NCBI GenBank assembly: GCA_963971305.1 | Contig: OZ020305.1 | Coordinates: 8,651,001 to 8,715,000 of the forward strand | Direction: 5' to 3' | Source of the DNA: Arcuatula senhousia | Taxonomy: Eukaryota; Mollusca; Bivalvia; Mytilida; Mytilidae | DNA length: 64,000 nt | Translations under genes and position numbers: made by a program | Shown here: one piece after another, positions 29,243-41,169 of the stretch | How positions within the stretch are numbered: the stretch's first letter is position 1 | Layout of the letters: each line of letters begins with the position of its first letter | The notes under the pieces: generated by a model | Seen by the model: only the letters and a program-made list of their open reading frames with translations | Databases searched by the model: none | Told to the model about the DNA's origin: nothing

Positions 29243-31717
29243 TTGTCTCGCCTGCGACTTTAGTCGCTGAAGGCGAGACATAGGTACTACTTTCCGGCGG
29301 CGGCGGCGGCGGCGACGGCGACGGCGGCGGCGTAAACTTTTTTGTAAGACCTTTGTGGAAAATGAATTACAAGAAAAGTATAATAGCTAGGCATCTGATA
29401 TTTGGTATACAGACAGTTCAGGTTATTGTCTACGCAACTGGCACCATGCCGTTTGACCCTGACCCAAATTTCATGGTTCAGTGACTCTGTGAACTTAGAT
29501 GTTTTTTCGGGCCAAAAAACCCCTTTGTACAGTCAGGGGCCTTACTTAAATCAGTGATTTTTTTATCACTTGTTTAAGTATTTTTAAGTTATTTTCCTTT
29601 CAAAGCTAGAGTTACCTCTCTTTCAAAATCACCTGTTCGAGTATTACAAATGAATCACTTATAACAGTGATTTTATTAAAATGTTCTTCATTTTAAATGT
29701 TATGGAGAGAAGTCTGAGTCTTATTGTATAATTAAAGATAGAACACACCCCTGTCTAGATAATGGAATGTCCAGTCATGGCAGGACATGACCCTGACCTG
29801 AATATTGGATAATTACCCTCCAAATCACTTGTTTAAGTATCATATTAATTTTTACCTTTAAAAAATCACCTTTTTAAGTAATATTTTGTTAGGTAACCCC
29901 TGCTATCTTCAGGCATCGCGAACATGCTGATTTTGATCGCGAACATGGGTAATTAATTACATAATCAGAAACCTAAGATATTGAAGTTAATGGGAAAATT
30001 ATTGCCACAGCTGGCAAAATTCAGAAAGTGAAGTAATGGGTTGTTACATTTGGCCTTTCTTTTATCAGAAAATCACATATTTTGGGGAAATACTGATAAC
30101 AGGTGGCAGCAAAATCTATAAATTTGTAATTTTAAAGAAGCTTATTACATCTTTTTTCAATATTAGTTAATTAATGTACATTTTCTTAAACTGTTCTGTT
30201 GTAAATTTAGATTTTTGGGAAAATCTTAAGCATTTTGAAATGCTACTTGAATAAGTGATTTAAAAATCACTGATTTAAGTAATGCCCCTGACTGTTGTAA
30301 GACTTTTGTGGAAAATGAATTACAAGAAAAGTTTAATAGCTAGGCATCTGATATTTAGTATACAGACAGTTCAGGTTATGGTCTACGCAACTGGCACCAT
30401 GCCGTTTGACCCAGACCCAAATTTCATGGTTCAGTGACTCTGTGAACTTAGATGTTTTTTCGGGCCAAAAAACCCCTTTGTAAGACTTTTGTGGAAAATG
30501 AATTACAAGAAAAGTATAATAGCTAGGCATCTGATATTTGGTATACAGACAGTTCAGGTTATGGTCTACGCAACTGGCACCATGCCGTTTGACCCTGACC
30601 CAAATTTCATGGTTCAGTGACTCTGCAAACTTAGATGTTTTTTCAGGCCAAAAAAAACCTTTGTAAGACTTTTGTGGAAAATGAATTACAAGAAAAGTAT
30701 AATAGCTAGGCATCTGATATTTGGTATACAGACAGTTCAGGTTATGGTCTACGCAACTTGCACCATGCCGTTTGACCCTGACCCAAATTTCATGGTTGAG
30801 TGACTCTGCAAACTTAGATGTTTTTTCAGGCCAAAAAAACCCTTTGTAAGACTTTTGTTGAAAATGAATTACAAGAAAAGTATAATAGCTAGGCATCTGA
30901 TATTTGGTATACGGACAGTTGGGGTTATGGTCTACACAACTGGCACCATGACATTTGACCTTGACCCCAATTTCATGGTTCATTGACTCTGTTAACTTTG
31001 ATGAAAACCCCTTTGTAAGACTTTAGTGGAAAATGAATAAAGTGAAAAGTATAATAGCTAGGCATTTGATATCTGGTATACAGACACTTTGGGTTATGGT
31101 CTATGCAACTGGCGCCATGCCATTTGACCTTGACTCCATTTTTATGGTTCAGTGACTCTGTGGACTTGGATGATTTTGGGGGCCAAAAAACCTCTATGTA
31201 GGACTTTTGTGGAAAATGAATTAAGTGAAAAGTATAATAGCTAGGCATCTGATATCTGGTATACAGACACCTGGAGTTATGGTCTATGCAACTGACACAA
31301 TGTCCTGTGACCTTGACACAATTTCCATGGTTCAGTGACTCTGTGGACTTAGATGATTTTTTTGACAATTAAAATTTTTGTCGAAAATAAATTAAGTTAA
31401 AAGTATAATAGCTAGGCATCTGATATTTGACATACAGACATTTGGGGTTTCGGTCTAAACAACTGACACCATGTGGTGTGACCCTGACCCCATTTTCATG
31501 GTTCAATGACTTAGTGAATGTTGTTTTTTTTCATAGTTTCTCAATAACTATGGTATCTATAACAAACTTCAGACATTTTTGTGATGGATAGGAATTCTGT
31601 CATCTGTCTGTCACATGACCTTGACCTTAACTTTTCTGAAGGCCCAGCTAGACCTTCAATGAGTTCTGTGATGGTGCCGACAGGCGAGACACACTTTAGT
31701 GTCAACTCTTGTCTTTT
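29243..31717 (+). mobile_element. Family B non-autonomous element, long copy
   Basis: The left end TTGTCTCGCCTGCGAC with a short dyad (GTCTCGCCT ... AGGCGAGAC) is followed by a CGG-rich stretch and then an array of units of about 170-185 bp. Each unit contains GCTAGGCATCTGATAT, ATGGTCTACGCAACTGGC and TTCATGGTTCAGTGACTCTG blocks. The right end has GACAGGCGAGACACAC at about 31680. The long minus-strand frames at 30333-31368 are the repeat read through. Positions 29530-30294 are a later insertion. An inverted copy lies at 54310-55282. Confidence 0.8.
29530..30294. mobile_element. 765-bp TIR element inserted in family B
   Basis: CAGTCAGGGGC with CTTACTTAAATCAGTGATT is mirrored by AATCACTGATTTAAGTAA and GCCCCTGACTG. 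TTGTA flanks both sides (29525-29529 and 30295-30299), and uninterrupted family B units read CTTTGTAAGAC across the site, which confirms the insertion. No coding frame. Confidence 0.85.
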
Positions 31718-31918
31718 AACAGACATACCTTCGGATTTTCGATTTCACAAAAAACATGACTGTCATGGCTAAAAATAGAACAAACTGATAAATTGCAGTT
31801 TTTTTCCAAATGACTCAAAAACCTTTACAGATATCCAAGTGACCAACCCATTAAGGTCTACCTGCACTGAAATATTAAAGAAGATCCAACTATTTATGTA
31901 AGATTTATTAGCCTTTTT

Positions 31919-33640
31919 AGCTCACCTGACAGGAATGGTCATGTGATCTGTTGCCACCACTTGGCATCTGTTATTTCCCTTCATCTGCTGTCCATTAACT
32001 TTTTCAAGCATGAACTCCTGTGAAACTAGAAGTTCAACAACAAACAAACCTGGTCAATGGTTTTGATATACATTGTACCGTTGCATTGATGCAGGGGGCC
32101 AAAGAGGGGCCATGCCAAAAAAATCAAATTTTTAGCTCACCTGGACCGAAGGTCCATGTGAGCTATTACCATCACTTGGCGTCCGTCGTCGTCTGTTGTC
32201 GTCGTCGTCGTCTGTCGTCGTCGTCGTCTGTTAACAATTTTTCAAAAATCTTCTCCTCTGAAACTACTGAACAGAATTTAATGAGACTTGGTATGAATGA
32301 TCCTTAGGGTGTCTTGCACCAAACTTGTGTTTCAATTTTTGATCCATCAAAAAACATGGCCACCGTTACTAAAAATAGACCAGGGGGGTCAGACTACTGT
32401 TTTTGGCTTGTAAATCAAAAAGTATAAGAGATAGATGAAATCTGATGCCAGCCTACTGCTTCAGCATCAAAAGTTCTACAAAAGTCTCCATTTGGTCGAA
32501 GTTGTCAGATGATCCCTTATAGGGGTTACAGCCCCTTAAAGGTGAAAAATAGCGTTTTTGCATGTTTTTGGCCTATAGAATGAAAACTAATGTAAATAGA
32601 GAAAAGCTGTTGCTTGCTTAAATGTTCAGCTCATTTTGCTCTACAAAAGTCTCCATAGGGTCGAAGTTGTCAGATGACCCCTTATAGGGGTTACAGCCCC
32701 TTAAAGGCAAAATAAAGTTTTTGGCCTATAGAATGAAAACTGTTAAAAATAGAGAAAAGCTGTTGCTTGCTTAAATGTTCAGCTCATTTAGCTCTACAAA
32801 AGTCTCCATTAGGTCAAAGTTGTCAGATGATCCTTATTAGGGGTTACAGCCCCTTAAGGTGAAAAATAGCGTTTTTGGCCAAAAGCATGAAAACTATTGT
32901 AGATAGAGAAAAGCTGTTGCTTGCTTAAATGTTCAGCTCATTTAGCTCTACAAAAGTCTCCTTAGGGTCAAAGTTGTCAGATGACCCTTTATAGGGGTTA
33001 CAGCCCCTTAAAGGCAAAAAATAGTGTTTTTGGCCTATAGAATGAAATCTATTGCAGATAGAGAAAAGCTGTTGCTTGCTAAAATGTTCAGCTCAATTAG
33101 CTCTACAAAAGTCTCCATGGGGTTGAAGTTGTCAGATGACTCTTTTTAGGGGTTAAAGCCCCTTAAAGGCGAAAAATAGTGTTTTTGGCCTAAAGAATGA
33201 AAACTATTGCAGATAGAGAAAAGCTGTTGCTTGCTTAAATGTTCAGCTCATTTAGCTATACAAAAGTCTTTATAGGGTCAAAGTTGTCAGATGACCCCTT
33301 ATAGGGGTTACAGCCCCTTAAAGGCAAAAATAGTGTTTTTGGCTTACATAATGAAAACTATTGCAGATAGAGAAAAGCTGTTGCTTGCTTAAATGTTCAG
33401 CTCATTTAGCTCTACAAAAGTCTCTATAGGGTTGAAGTTGTCTGATAACCCCTTATAGGGGTTACAGCCCCTTAAAAGTTGAATAATAGTGTTTTTTGAT
33501 TATTTAGAATGAAAACTATTGCAGATAGAGAAAAGCTTTTTTATGCTTAAACATTCAGCTCATTTAGCTATACAAAAGTCTTCATAGGGTTGACATCAAG
33601 ACCAGGTGAGCGATTCAGGCTCCTGGGAGCCTCTTGTTTA
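31919..33640 (+). mobile_element. Family A element with internal tandem units
   Basis: A truncated start at 31919 is followed by a complete copy from TTTAGCTCACCTGGACC (32131) to CAGGTGAGCGATTCAGGCTC and a terminal hairpin AGGCTCC/GGAGCCT with CTCTTGTTT (about 33640). The ends GCTCACCTG and CAGGTGAGC are inverted. Near the left end is a GTC/GTCGTCGT microsatellite. The middle is a tandem of units of about 160 bp, each with GGGGTTACAGCCCCTTAAAG and GCAGATAGAGAAAAGCTGTT. No protein is encoded; superfamily unknown, perhaps Helentron-derived. Confidence 0.8.
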
Positions 33641-34629
33641 TTTTTGATCTGATTTTCAAAATCTTTTTTTCTTTGGAATCCTTGTGAAAATCCCTGCCTG
33701 CGTTTTTCAATCAGATTTGCAATATCTCTTTCTGTTTTAGAAAAAATAGGGGTCAAAGGGGCAAAAACACAATTTTTATATACTACGGCAAAAAATTTGC
33801 GGACGATGCTGTTGTCGTTTTCTGTTAACCTTAGTGTATACATGATAACTTAAGATCTAGTTATCCGAATGTAATGAAATTTCACAATGATATTCCTTAC
33901 CAATAAAGGATGGATGGGATTGATTTTGGAGGTCCCACCGTTTTTGGTTTCGAAATCAGGGGCCAAAAAGGGGCCAAAAATGCTACTTTTATGTTTGTTG
34001 CCACGATAACTTTTGTTCTTGTTATCCGATTGCTTTTTTGCTGCAGGGGGCCAAAGAGGTGCCACGCCCCAAAAAACAACTTATTTAATTTTTGAACTGA
34101 TTATCTTTGGAATCCTTATGAAAATCCCTGCATGTGTTGTTCAATTAGACTTACAATATCTTTTACAGATTTAGAGAAATCAGGGGTCAAAGGGAAAAAA
34201 CAATTTCCATAATTTATAAGAGTGTGTCCAGGCAAATAGTTTTACACAAGAAATTTAGTTGTAGTGGGCCATCAAATTGTTTTTAACTTTTAAAATGATG
34301 ATTATATCCACAATTAAAGGAAGCTTCTCATTGCATTTGGGGTTTGTGGCCCTTACCATTTTAGCAAAAAAAGAAATTAGGGGTAAAAGGGCCAAAACGT
34401 CAAAAAAAAATTAATATATATTTGTTTTTCTTCTATGAAATGTTGATTTAGATATATAATAATTATATTATGCATTTTAAAGGCCACCACAAAATGTATG
34501 TGTCAACTGAAAGCTTTGTAAGTCCATCATGGGGTGCATATGACCAAAGCAATAGACTATCCATATTGGCCCTCCAGCGTACAGGGTTCAACTTGTTGCG
34601 GTCGTATCATGCTGCGCTCGGCGAAGCTA
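33641..34629. repeat. Repeat-derived spacer
   Basis: TTTTTGATCTGATTTTCAAAA with GGAATCCTTGTGAAAATCCC occurs here, again in part near 34090-34200, and again at 46665-46810, so it is a repeat usually attached to family A ends. Short open frames here are not gene-like. Confidence 0.5.
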
Positions 34630-36683
34630 TTTATTAGCTCTTACCATCAATTGGCGTCCGTTTTTGTCATTTGTTGCCCGTAACAATCTTGTCAAAAAAC
34701 TTCTTCTGTGAAACTACTGAACAGAATTTAATGAAACTTGGTATGCTGAATTATTTGGGTGTCCTGCACAAAAGTTGTCTCATGATTTTTTATCTGTCTA
34801 AAAACATGGTGGCCGTTGCTTAAAATAGACCAAGGGAGTTTGACCAAAGTTATGGGCTTGTCAATCATCAAGTATAAGAGATAAAGAAAATCTGATGCAA
34901 CATCCCTTTCCAGCATCAAAAGATCATCATTGGGTCAAATTTGTCGAATGACCTCTGATAGAGGCTATTGTCTTAGCGTTTTTTAGCTCACCTGACCTGA
35001 AGGGTCATGTGAGCTATTGTCATCGTTAAGCGTCCGTCGTCCGTCCGTCCGTCGTCCGTCCGTTAACTTTTCTTCAAAGATCTTCTTCTCTGAAACCACT
35101 GAAGGGATTGCATTGAAACTTGGTATACTTGATTTTTAGGATGTCCTCTACCAAGTTTGTGAATTATATACATGTTGACAAACCAACATGGCCGCCGTTG
35201 CTAAAAATAGAACAGGGGGGTCAGACCATTGTTTTTGGTTTATAACTCGAAAAGTATAAGAGAAAGAGAAAATCCGAAGCAAAACTATCTTGTTCAGCAT
35301 CAAAAGCTCTACAAATCTCTCCATTGAGTCGAAGTTGTGAAACAACTCCTTATAGGAGTTTTTGTCCTTTAATCGTCAAAATTGACCATTTTTGCAATTT
35401 TTTGACTATATCTTGAAAACCGTTAGAGCTAGAGGAAAAGTTAGCATTGCAGAATTGTTAAGCGCATTGAGATCTCAGGGTCTAAATTGTCAGATCAGTT
35501 GTTTAAGAGTTATTCCCCTTTAACTGTTTTTTTTCCATTAATTTACACTGATTTTCAAAAATCTTCTTCTCTGAAACCACTGAAGGGATTGCATTGATAC
35601 TTGGTATACTTGATCTTTAGGATGTCCTCTGACTGATGGGTATTTATAGTCGCGACTAGGGGAAAGCCCCTCTGCGTCGACTTTAATACCTAAACAGGTA
35701 TAGACTCGCTATGTGCCATGGGTCGTCCAGCCCATGACACACCACCGCCAGTGTTAGCTGTTCCAGGTACATACGCCCTGGAGACAGGGCCCGTCTTCCA
35801 CCACGAGGAGGTACTGGTCGGAATTATGGAAGACAGGATGTCCTCTACCAAGTTTGTGAATTATATACACGTCGACCAACCAACATGGCTCCCGATGCTT
35901 AAAATAGATCAGGGGGGGGGGGGGGGGGTCAGACCATTGTTTTTGGCTTATAACTCAAAAAGTATGAGATAGAGAAAATCCGAAGCAACCTTTCATGTTC
36001 AGCATCAAAAGCTCTACAAATCCCTCCATTGTGTCAAAATTGTGAAACGACTCCTTATAGGAGTTATTGCCCTTAAATCGTCAAAATTGACCATTTTTGC
36101 AGTTTTTGGACAATATCTTGAAAACCGTTAGAGCTAGAGGAAAAGTTAGCATTGCAGAATTGTTAAGCTCATTCAGATCTTCAAAAATGATATCAGGGTA
36201 AAAATTGTCAGATCAGCCATTTAAGAATTATTCCCCTTTAACTGTTTTTTTTTCCATTAATTTTTACTGATTTTCAAAAATCTTCTTCTCTGAAACAATT
36301 GAAGGGATTGCTTTGAAACTTGGTACAATTGATCTTTAGGATGAGTCTACCAAATTTGTGAATTATATACATGTCGACCAACCAACATTGCCACCATTGC
36401 TAAAAATAGAACAGGGGGGTCAGACCATTGTTTTTGGCTTATAACTCGAAAAGTATAAGAGATCCGAAGCAACTTTTCTTGTTCAGCATCAAAAGGGCCT
36501 TATAGGAGTTATTGCCCTTTAACTGTTTTTTTTTCTATTAATTTAAACTGATTTCCAAAAATATTCTCTGAAACCACTGAAAGGATTGTTTTGCAACTTT
36601 GTATACTTGAAAGTTTGTGAAATTTATTCAAACTTTGGCATAAGAGATCAGGTGAGCGATTCAGGCTCCTGGGAGCCTCTAGT
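34630..36683 (+). mobile_element. Family A copies (one truncated, one complete)
   Basis: A 5'-truncated copy spans 34630-34980. A complete one runs from TTTTAGCTCACCTGACC at 34983 to the GGCTCCTGGGAGCC hairpin near 36675. Its inner units (GAAACCACTGAAGGGATTGC) differ from those of the 32131 copy, so the family has subtypes. It is interrupted at 35631-35834. Confidence 0.75.
35631..35834. mobile_element. 204-bp SINE-like insertion with a 12-bp target duplication
   Basis: AGGATGTCCTCT lies on both sides (35619-35630 and 35835-35846), and other family A units are uninterrupted at this point. The insert is more GC-rich than its surroundings, with paired segments such as GGGGAAAGCCCC and GCCATGGGTCGTCCAGCCCATG-like arms, and has no A-tail. 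A long direct duplication points to target-primed reverse transcription. It may be a SINE or a retrocopied RNA fragment; its parent is unknown. Confidence 0.75.
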
Positions 36684-36879
36684 TTTCTTGTTTTTTCCTA
36701 AAGAATGAAAACTATTGCAGATAGAAAAAAGCTGTTGCTTGCTTAAACATTCGTCCTATTTAGCTCTACAAAAGTCTCCATTGGGTCGAAGCTGTCATAT
36801 GTATACATATTTTTGACCATACTTTGAAACCTATTTTGTTGTATAACTCAGAAGTTTTGGGAAGACTCAAGTTAAGTGT

Positions 36880-37660
36880 GCTTCTAACTCAAAAATGCGA
36901 ACCTGCTTTGATTTTGATAAGATATTCAATAACATGCCCTGTGAAAAATTACATCTCAAATTTTGTAAATATATTTTAGGAGTGTGAACTTTGCTGCATT
37001 ATTTGAACTTGGATGGTTTCCTTTATATTATGATATCATAAAATCAATCACAAATTATTGGTATAGACTGGACAATCTCTCATATGATTTTCCATTATTA
37101 AAAGATGCACATTTTTGTAGTAAAAAATTTGGCAGTAGTAATAGATGATCTACCTAGTATACTTTTGTGTCAAAGCTATTAAATTACCTCGGTATAAATA
37201 CAGACTCAAGTAATTACAGCAGATAAAAATTTAAAAAGATGCTTGAAAAATTACTAAGGGAAAAGCTTTTGGACAATTGGTATAATTATAGACTCTCTAA
37301 ACTAGATGGAAAACTATGTACTTATTTAAAAAAATCAAGGATAATTTTTGATTTGATTTTTTTTAAATTTATTTAAGATAAACAATCCAGATCAAAAAAA
37401 GGCTCTCTGCAGATTTCGAATATCATCCCATAGACTACAAATTGAAATAGGGCCTTTCTCCAATACACCTAGATCTGAGAGAACTTGTACAAACTGTTCT
37501 TCTGCAGTTGAAGATGAAACACACTTTTTATGTGTTTGTTCAAAATTTACAACAAAAAGAAATATTTTATTTAATCTTATTGTTCAAAAGTATCCCAATT
37601 TTCTAGTCTACCAAATAATTCCAAAATGATATTTTTACTTAGTAATGAGGACACTAATAC
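36880..37660 (+). pseudogene. Decayed LINE reverse-transcriptase C-terminus
   Basis: With several frameshifts one reads EKLHLKFCKYILGV, then ALFELGWFPLYYDIIKSITN-YWYRLDNL, then SSHRLQIEIGPFSNTP, ERTCTNCSS and EDETHFLCVCSKF. These blocks in this order are typical of the thumb and CCHC-like tail of CR1/L2/Rex-type non-LTR retrotransposons. It is dead: many stops, no catalytic core. Confidence 0.7.
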
Positions 37661-37839
37661 TGGCGCGAGTGAAAGGGATCAGCACCTCAAGATCTACACT
37701 GAACTCGAAATGCAAAAGAAAAGCTTTGAACTCTGCTAGATTATGAAAATTTCTAGTCTTGAAATTAAAGGGGTTCCTTGGGATTTTTTTTTGCAAGGGA
37801 ATTATATCACAAGATGAATATAAGAGAAGAATCATTTAT

Positions 37840-38500
37840 CAGCACCAGATGAAGACCCAGAATATTTAAGTCTTAATGAGCTAATTGATAAAGAATACTT
37901 TTCGCTTAATCATGTATCAATAGATGATGCCATCAGTATTATAAAAAAAAACTAGGTCCTATAGCTTGGCTTATTAATACAGATATCACAGATGCTTTCA
38001 AAACGATCCCTATCAAGAAAGAACTTTGGTCTTATCATGGAATATAGTGGGATGACAAATATTATGTTTTTACTAAATTAGCGTTTGGTTCTAGATTAAG
38101 TCCTAAGATTTTTGATGCTTTGTCTTCTGTTGTTTGTTGGGTTGCTAAGAATAGCTTTAATATAGAATATATGAAACATTTACGAGATGATTTTTAGGAT
38201 GAAACGGGAGATGCTAAATAAATGATTTTCTGAATATTTTTTCATAATTTGAATATTCCAAGGTCTCTTAAAAAGACAGCAGGTCCATGCTATGTTTTAG
38301 AATATCTAGTCATTTATCTTGATACGCAAAAAAATGGAAGCACGTCTTCCTTTAGAGAAAGTAGTAAGGATTCAGCAAATTGATCATTTTCTAAAAGAAA
38401 ACTTTGTACTAAGACAGAACTAAGTCACTAAAATTTTGCTTGTCGGGTTCTACCTGGCAGATCTTTTATTTCTCAGGCATTTCCTATTGTCAATATTTTT
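37840..38500 (+). pseudogene. Decayed DIRS-type reverse transcriptase / RNase H relic
   Basis: Frames broken by stops read NTDITDAFKTIPI, KYYVFTKLAFGSRLSPKIFD, NIEYMKHLRDDF (in place of a YLDDF-type site), LEYLVIYLDTQK, then RKLCTKTEL and CRVLPGRSFIS. The LEFLG-LD and CTK-EL...GRSF order is that of tyrosine-recombinase (DIRS/Ngaro-like) retrotransposons. The start and the recombinase are missing. Confidence 0.6.
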
Positions 38501-38504
38501 TAAA

Positions 38505-38795
38505 GCAAAAGGTTATAACATTTGATTATTCATATTCTCTCAAATAATAAGACCAAGTCAATAGATTGTGTTGACAGCTGAACCGCTATAATAATTCATG
38601 TATTTTATACTATTTTTGGTGCCATTTTTCACTCAGTGTCGCTATGCCAACAAATGCCAAAATATATCTTTGAAAATAAGACTGTTTAAATGAAAATGAT
38701 TATTGTAAAAACTATAATTAAATAAAAAAGTATGTGCATGCTCACTTTCTAAAATCAATCTCTGCCGCTCTGGCAATGTAAGCCATAATTAATTA
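38505..38795 (+). repeat. Upstream copy of the FReD promoter region
   Basis: Blocks CACTCAGTGTCGCTATGCC, AAATATATCTTTGAAAAT, TGTAAAAACTATAATTAAA, GTGCATGCTCA, CCAATCTCTG-like and ATGTAAGCCATA are shared in order with 40520-40815 just upstream of the FReD start. Here no coding exon follows. Confidence 0.75.
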
Positions 38796-39139
38796 ATATT
38801 AATATTTAATGAATTCGAGATCTAAAATTTATTTAATTTCAAATGATATTTGAAAGACTTGGAATCTAAGGCGTGATACCAGAAAGTGATTGGTTGCTAT
38901 CAACAGCATTGACCGATGCCAATCCGATGTATACCTAGTTGTTATATACTTGACAAGTTAACGACAACCAGGTATCAGTTGATAGCATCTAAGAGTATAT
39001 CAGATCCGCACTCAAATGCCCCATTGGTGCCTCTTTGCTTATTCGCATTTACTAATATAAAAGATGAAAATACCAAAAAAACTAGCAAGTAAGAATGATT
39101 TCGACACAAACATTCAAATTACAGAAAAGAAAATCAATA

Positions 39140-39860
39140 TGCCCATGGGTGCAAAAGCCGAGTTGCCGTATTTTATCAACCAAAACCTTCCTTGTCTTCA
39201 TTTTAAGATTTAACATAATTGGTTATTACAGGCATTGCATGAAAATGGAGACAAATTGAGGATCTCTTTTAATCTTCATAGTTAGCAGATCATAGTAGTA
39301 ATCATAAAAATGTTTGCAAATTCAACTGTCCATAAGTAATAACCCCTTCCAATCTCGCATGAAAAATTTTGTGAATTCAACCGTCCATATACAATGTAGT
39401 TTGCAACATTATGCCAAAACTTTAATAAAATCGATTGAGAACTTTTCGAGTAATTGTCCTGAAACCATGTTTTTCTGCCACTCTGCCCTTGAACCTTGAA
39501 CGAAATTACCCCAAAATCATTAGGGTTTCTCCTCTTATAATTGGTAACAACATTACAAAGTTTCATTAAAATCTGTTGACAACTTTTTGAGTAATTGACC
39601 ATAAACTGCCTTTTAAAGTAAATTTCAAATGCTTTTCTGTCGCTGTGACCTTGACCTTGAACGGATTTACCCCAAAATCAATAGGATTCCTCCTCTTATG
39701 GTATGTAACAATATCCTAAAGTTCCATTCAAATCAGTTGAAAACTTTTTGAGTTATGGTCCGGAAACCAATTGTTGACGCACGCCCGCCCGCCCGCACGG
39801 CCAGCCGCCCGCCATCATCATCACAATAGCCGAGTTCAACTTCGTTGCAACTCGGCTTAA
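39140..39860. repeat. Repeat with AGCCGAGTTG/CAACTCGGCT ends
   Basis: GCCGAGTTG near 39156 and TTGCAACTCGGCTT near 39845 form inverted ends. Inside are two or three related units with CCCCAAAATCA-TTAGG/TAGGA-TTCCTCCTCTTA and a C/G-rich run CGCCCGCCCGCC near 39780. Confidence 0.6.
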
Positions 39861-40808
39861 AATTGCAGCGATCCTAACTTGGTATTGGAGTTGAAAACAG
39901 ATGATTAAAAATCACGTGCAATTATTTTTGAAACCTAGTGGATTGAATCCGAAAGATCGCATTTAAGATGAACTTGTATAATAATGTTTTAAATGATTGC
40001 GGTTTCGTAAAAATGCTATAAATACAATTCTTTCGTCAAAATATATTTAAGATGGATCAGTGGACGAAAGGAAGGAATTCAGACCAGATTTGCTTAAAAT
40101 CTAAACAAAACAAAAAAAAGGGGAAAAAGGGGGGGGGGGGCTTACAACTCCCAGAACCCATCCGCTACTGAGATGATATCATCTGAATATATTTCTAGTT
40201 ATTTTTTAATAAACGCGAACATGTCCAATACGTTTGCTTAATGAATGTACTGGCATTTTCTCCAAAAAAAAAATAATAATCTTTAATGACAGAACTAATA
40301 TGGACGGTCATTTTCTGCTAAATTCGAAGTGTAAAGATGAAATGACAATTTATTAAAACTGCAAATTTGATATCATCATTGCCACTAAATTAGAATATTT
40401 GTTTGAAACTGTAACATATTAAACTTAGGGAGATCGAGAATATTTTTTTTCATTTATATTTTCGTCCCAACATATTACATTGAATATTTATATTTTCAAT
40501 GTTTTTTTTAAATATTCAATGTTTTTTTAAAGCAAAAGTTTACAATATTTAATTATTCATATTACCTCAAGAAATTAGAGTTAATTAAATGAAATATAGG
40601 ATGGACGAAACGCTAATTACATGTTTTGTACTATCGTTTGTACATATGCCATATTTCACTCAGTGTCGCTATGCCTACATATGCCAAAAATATATCTTGG
40701 AAAATTATACTATGTAAAGGAAATTGATTAATGTAAAAACTATAATTTAAAAAAAGTACGTGCATGCTCAGTCTAAAACCAATCTCTGTTGCCCTGGTGA
40801 TGTAAGCC

Positions 40809-40819
40809 ATATATATATA
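40809..40819 (+). promoter_or_regulatory. Candidate TATA box of the FReD gene
   Basis: ATATATATATA lies 44 bp before the ATG at 40863, within the block duplicated at 38505-38795. The spacing allows a short 5' UTR. It could be chance in AT-rich DNA, but its position is right. Confidence 0.4.
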
Positions 40820-40862
40820 CCTGTTTTGCTCGACTTCAACTTCAGAAGGAACCGGAATCAGA

Positions 40863-41169
40863 ATGAATCTGGTCAATGCATTTTGGTTTTTCATGAATGT
40901 GTTTGTAAAACATATTCTAGGAAATATGGAGCAATCCAAGATTTCGACTGTTCATAATCAGAGAATAGTTAACACTGAGAGTAAAATTTGGGATGAATTA
41001 GTAAGTTCCAAAATTGACTGTTCCTGCCAATGTTTACGGAATCCTAAATGTCTATTAGGGCATTATGATCCCGTTTCCAAACGTTGTGCGTTATACTGCT
41101 CCAATACACTTGTATCGAATCCAGAGGAAGATGGAATGATACTGGTCACTGAAAGCAGACAGAATGTTG
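40863..41169 (+). CDS. FReD exon 1 (signal peptide and Cys-rich domain)
   Basis: Starts at ATG 40863, ends in phase 1 before GGTACGTAAC. It contains six cysteines after residue 50, resembling a small apple/PAN-like fold found at the N-terminus of some molluscan FReDs. Confidence 0.75.

Noticed and set aside
30333..31368. Minus-strand frames of 216 and 131 codons with repeated NCLYTKYQMPSYYTF
   Set aside because: Translation of family B tandem units; no start context, no domain, and the frame is lost in other copies.
40120..40145. G-run and other homopolymers (also 35911-35929, 46817-46829) as G-quadruplex signals
   Set aside because: Single uninterrupted runs, easily misassembled; no four-tract pattern.
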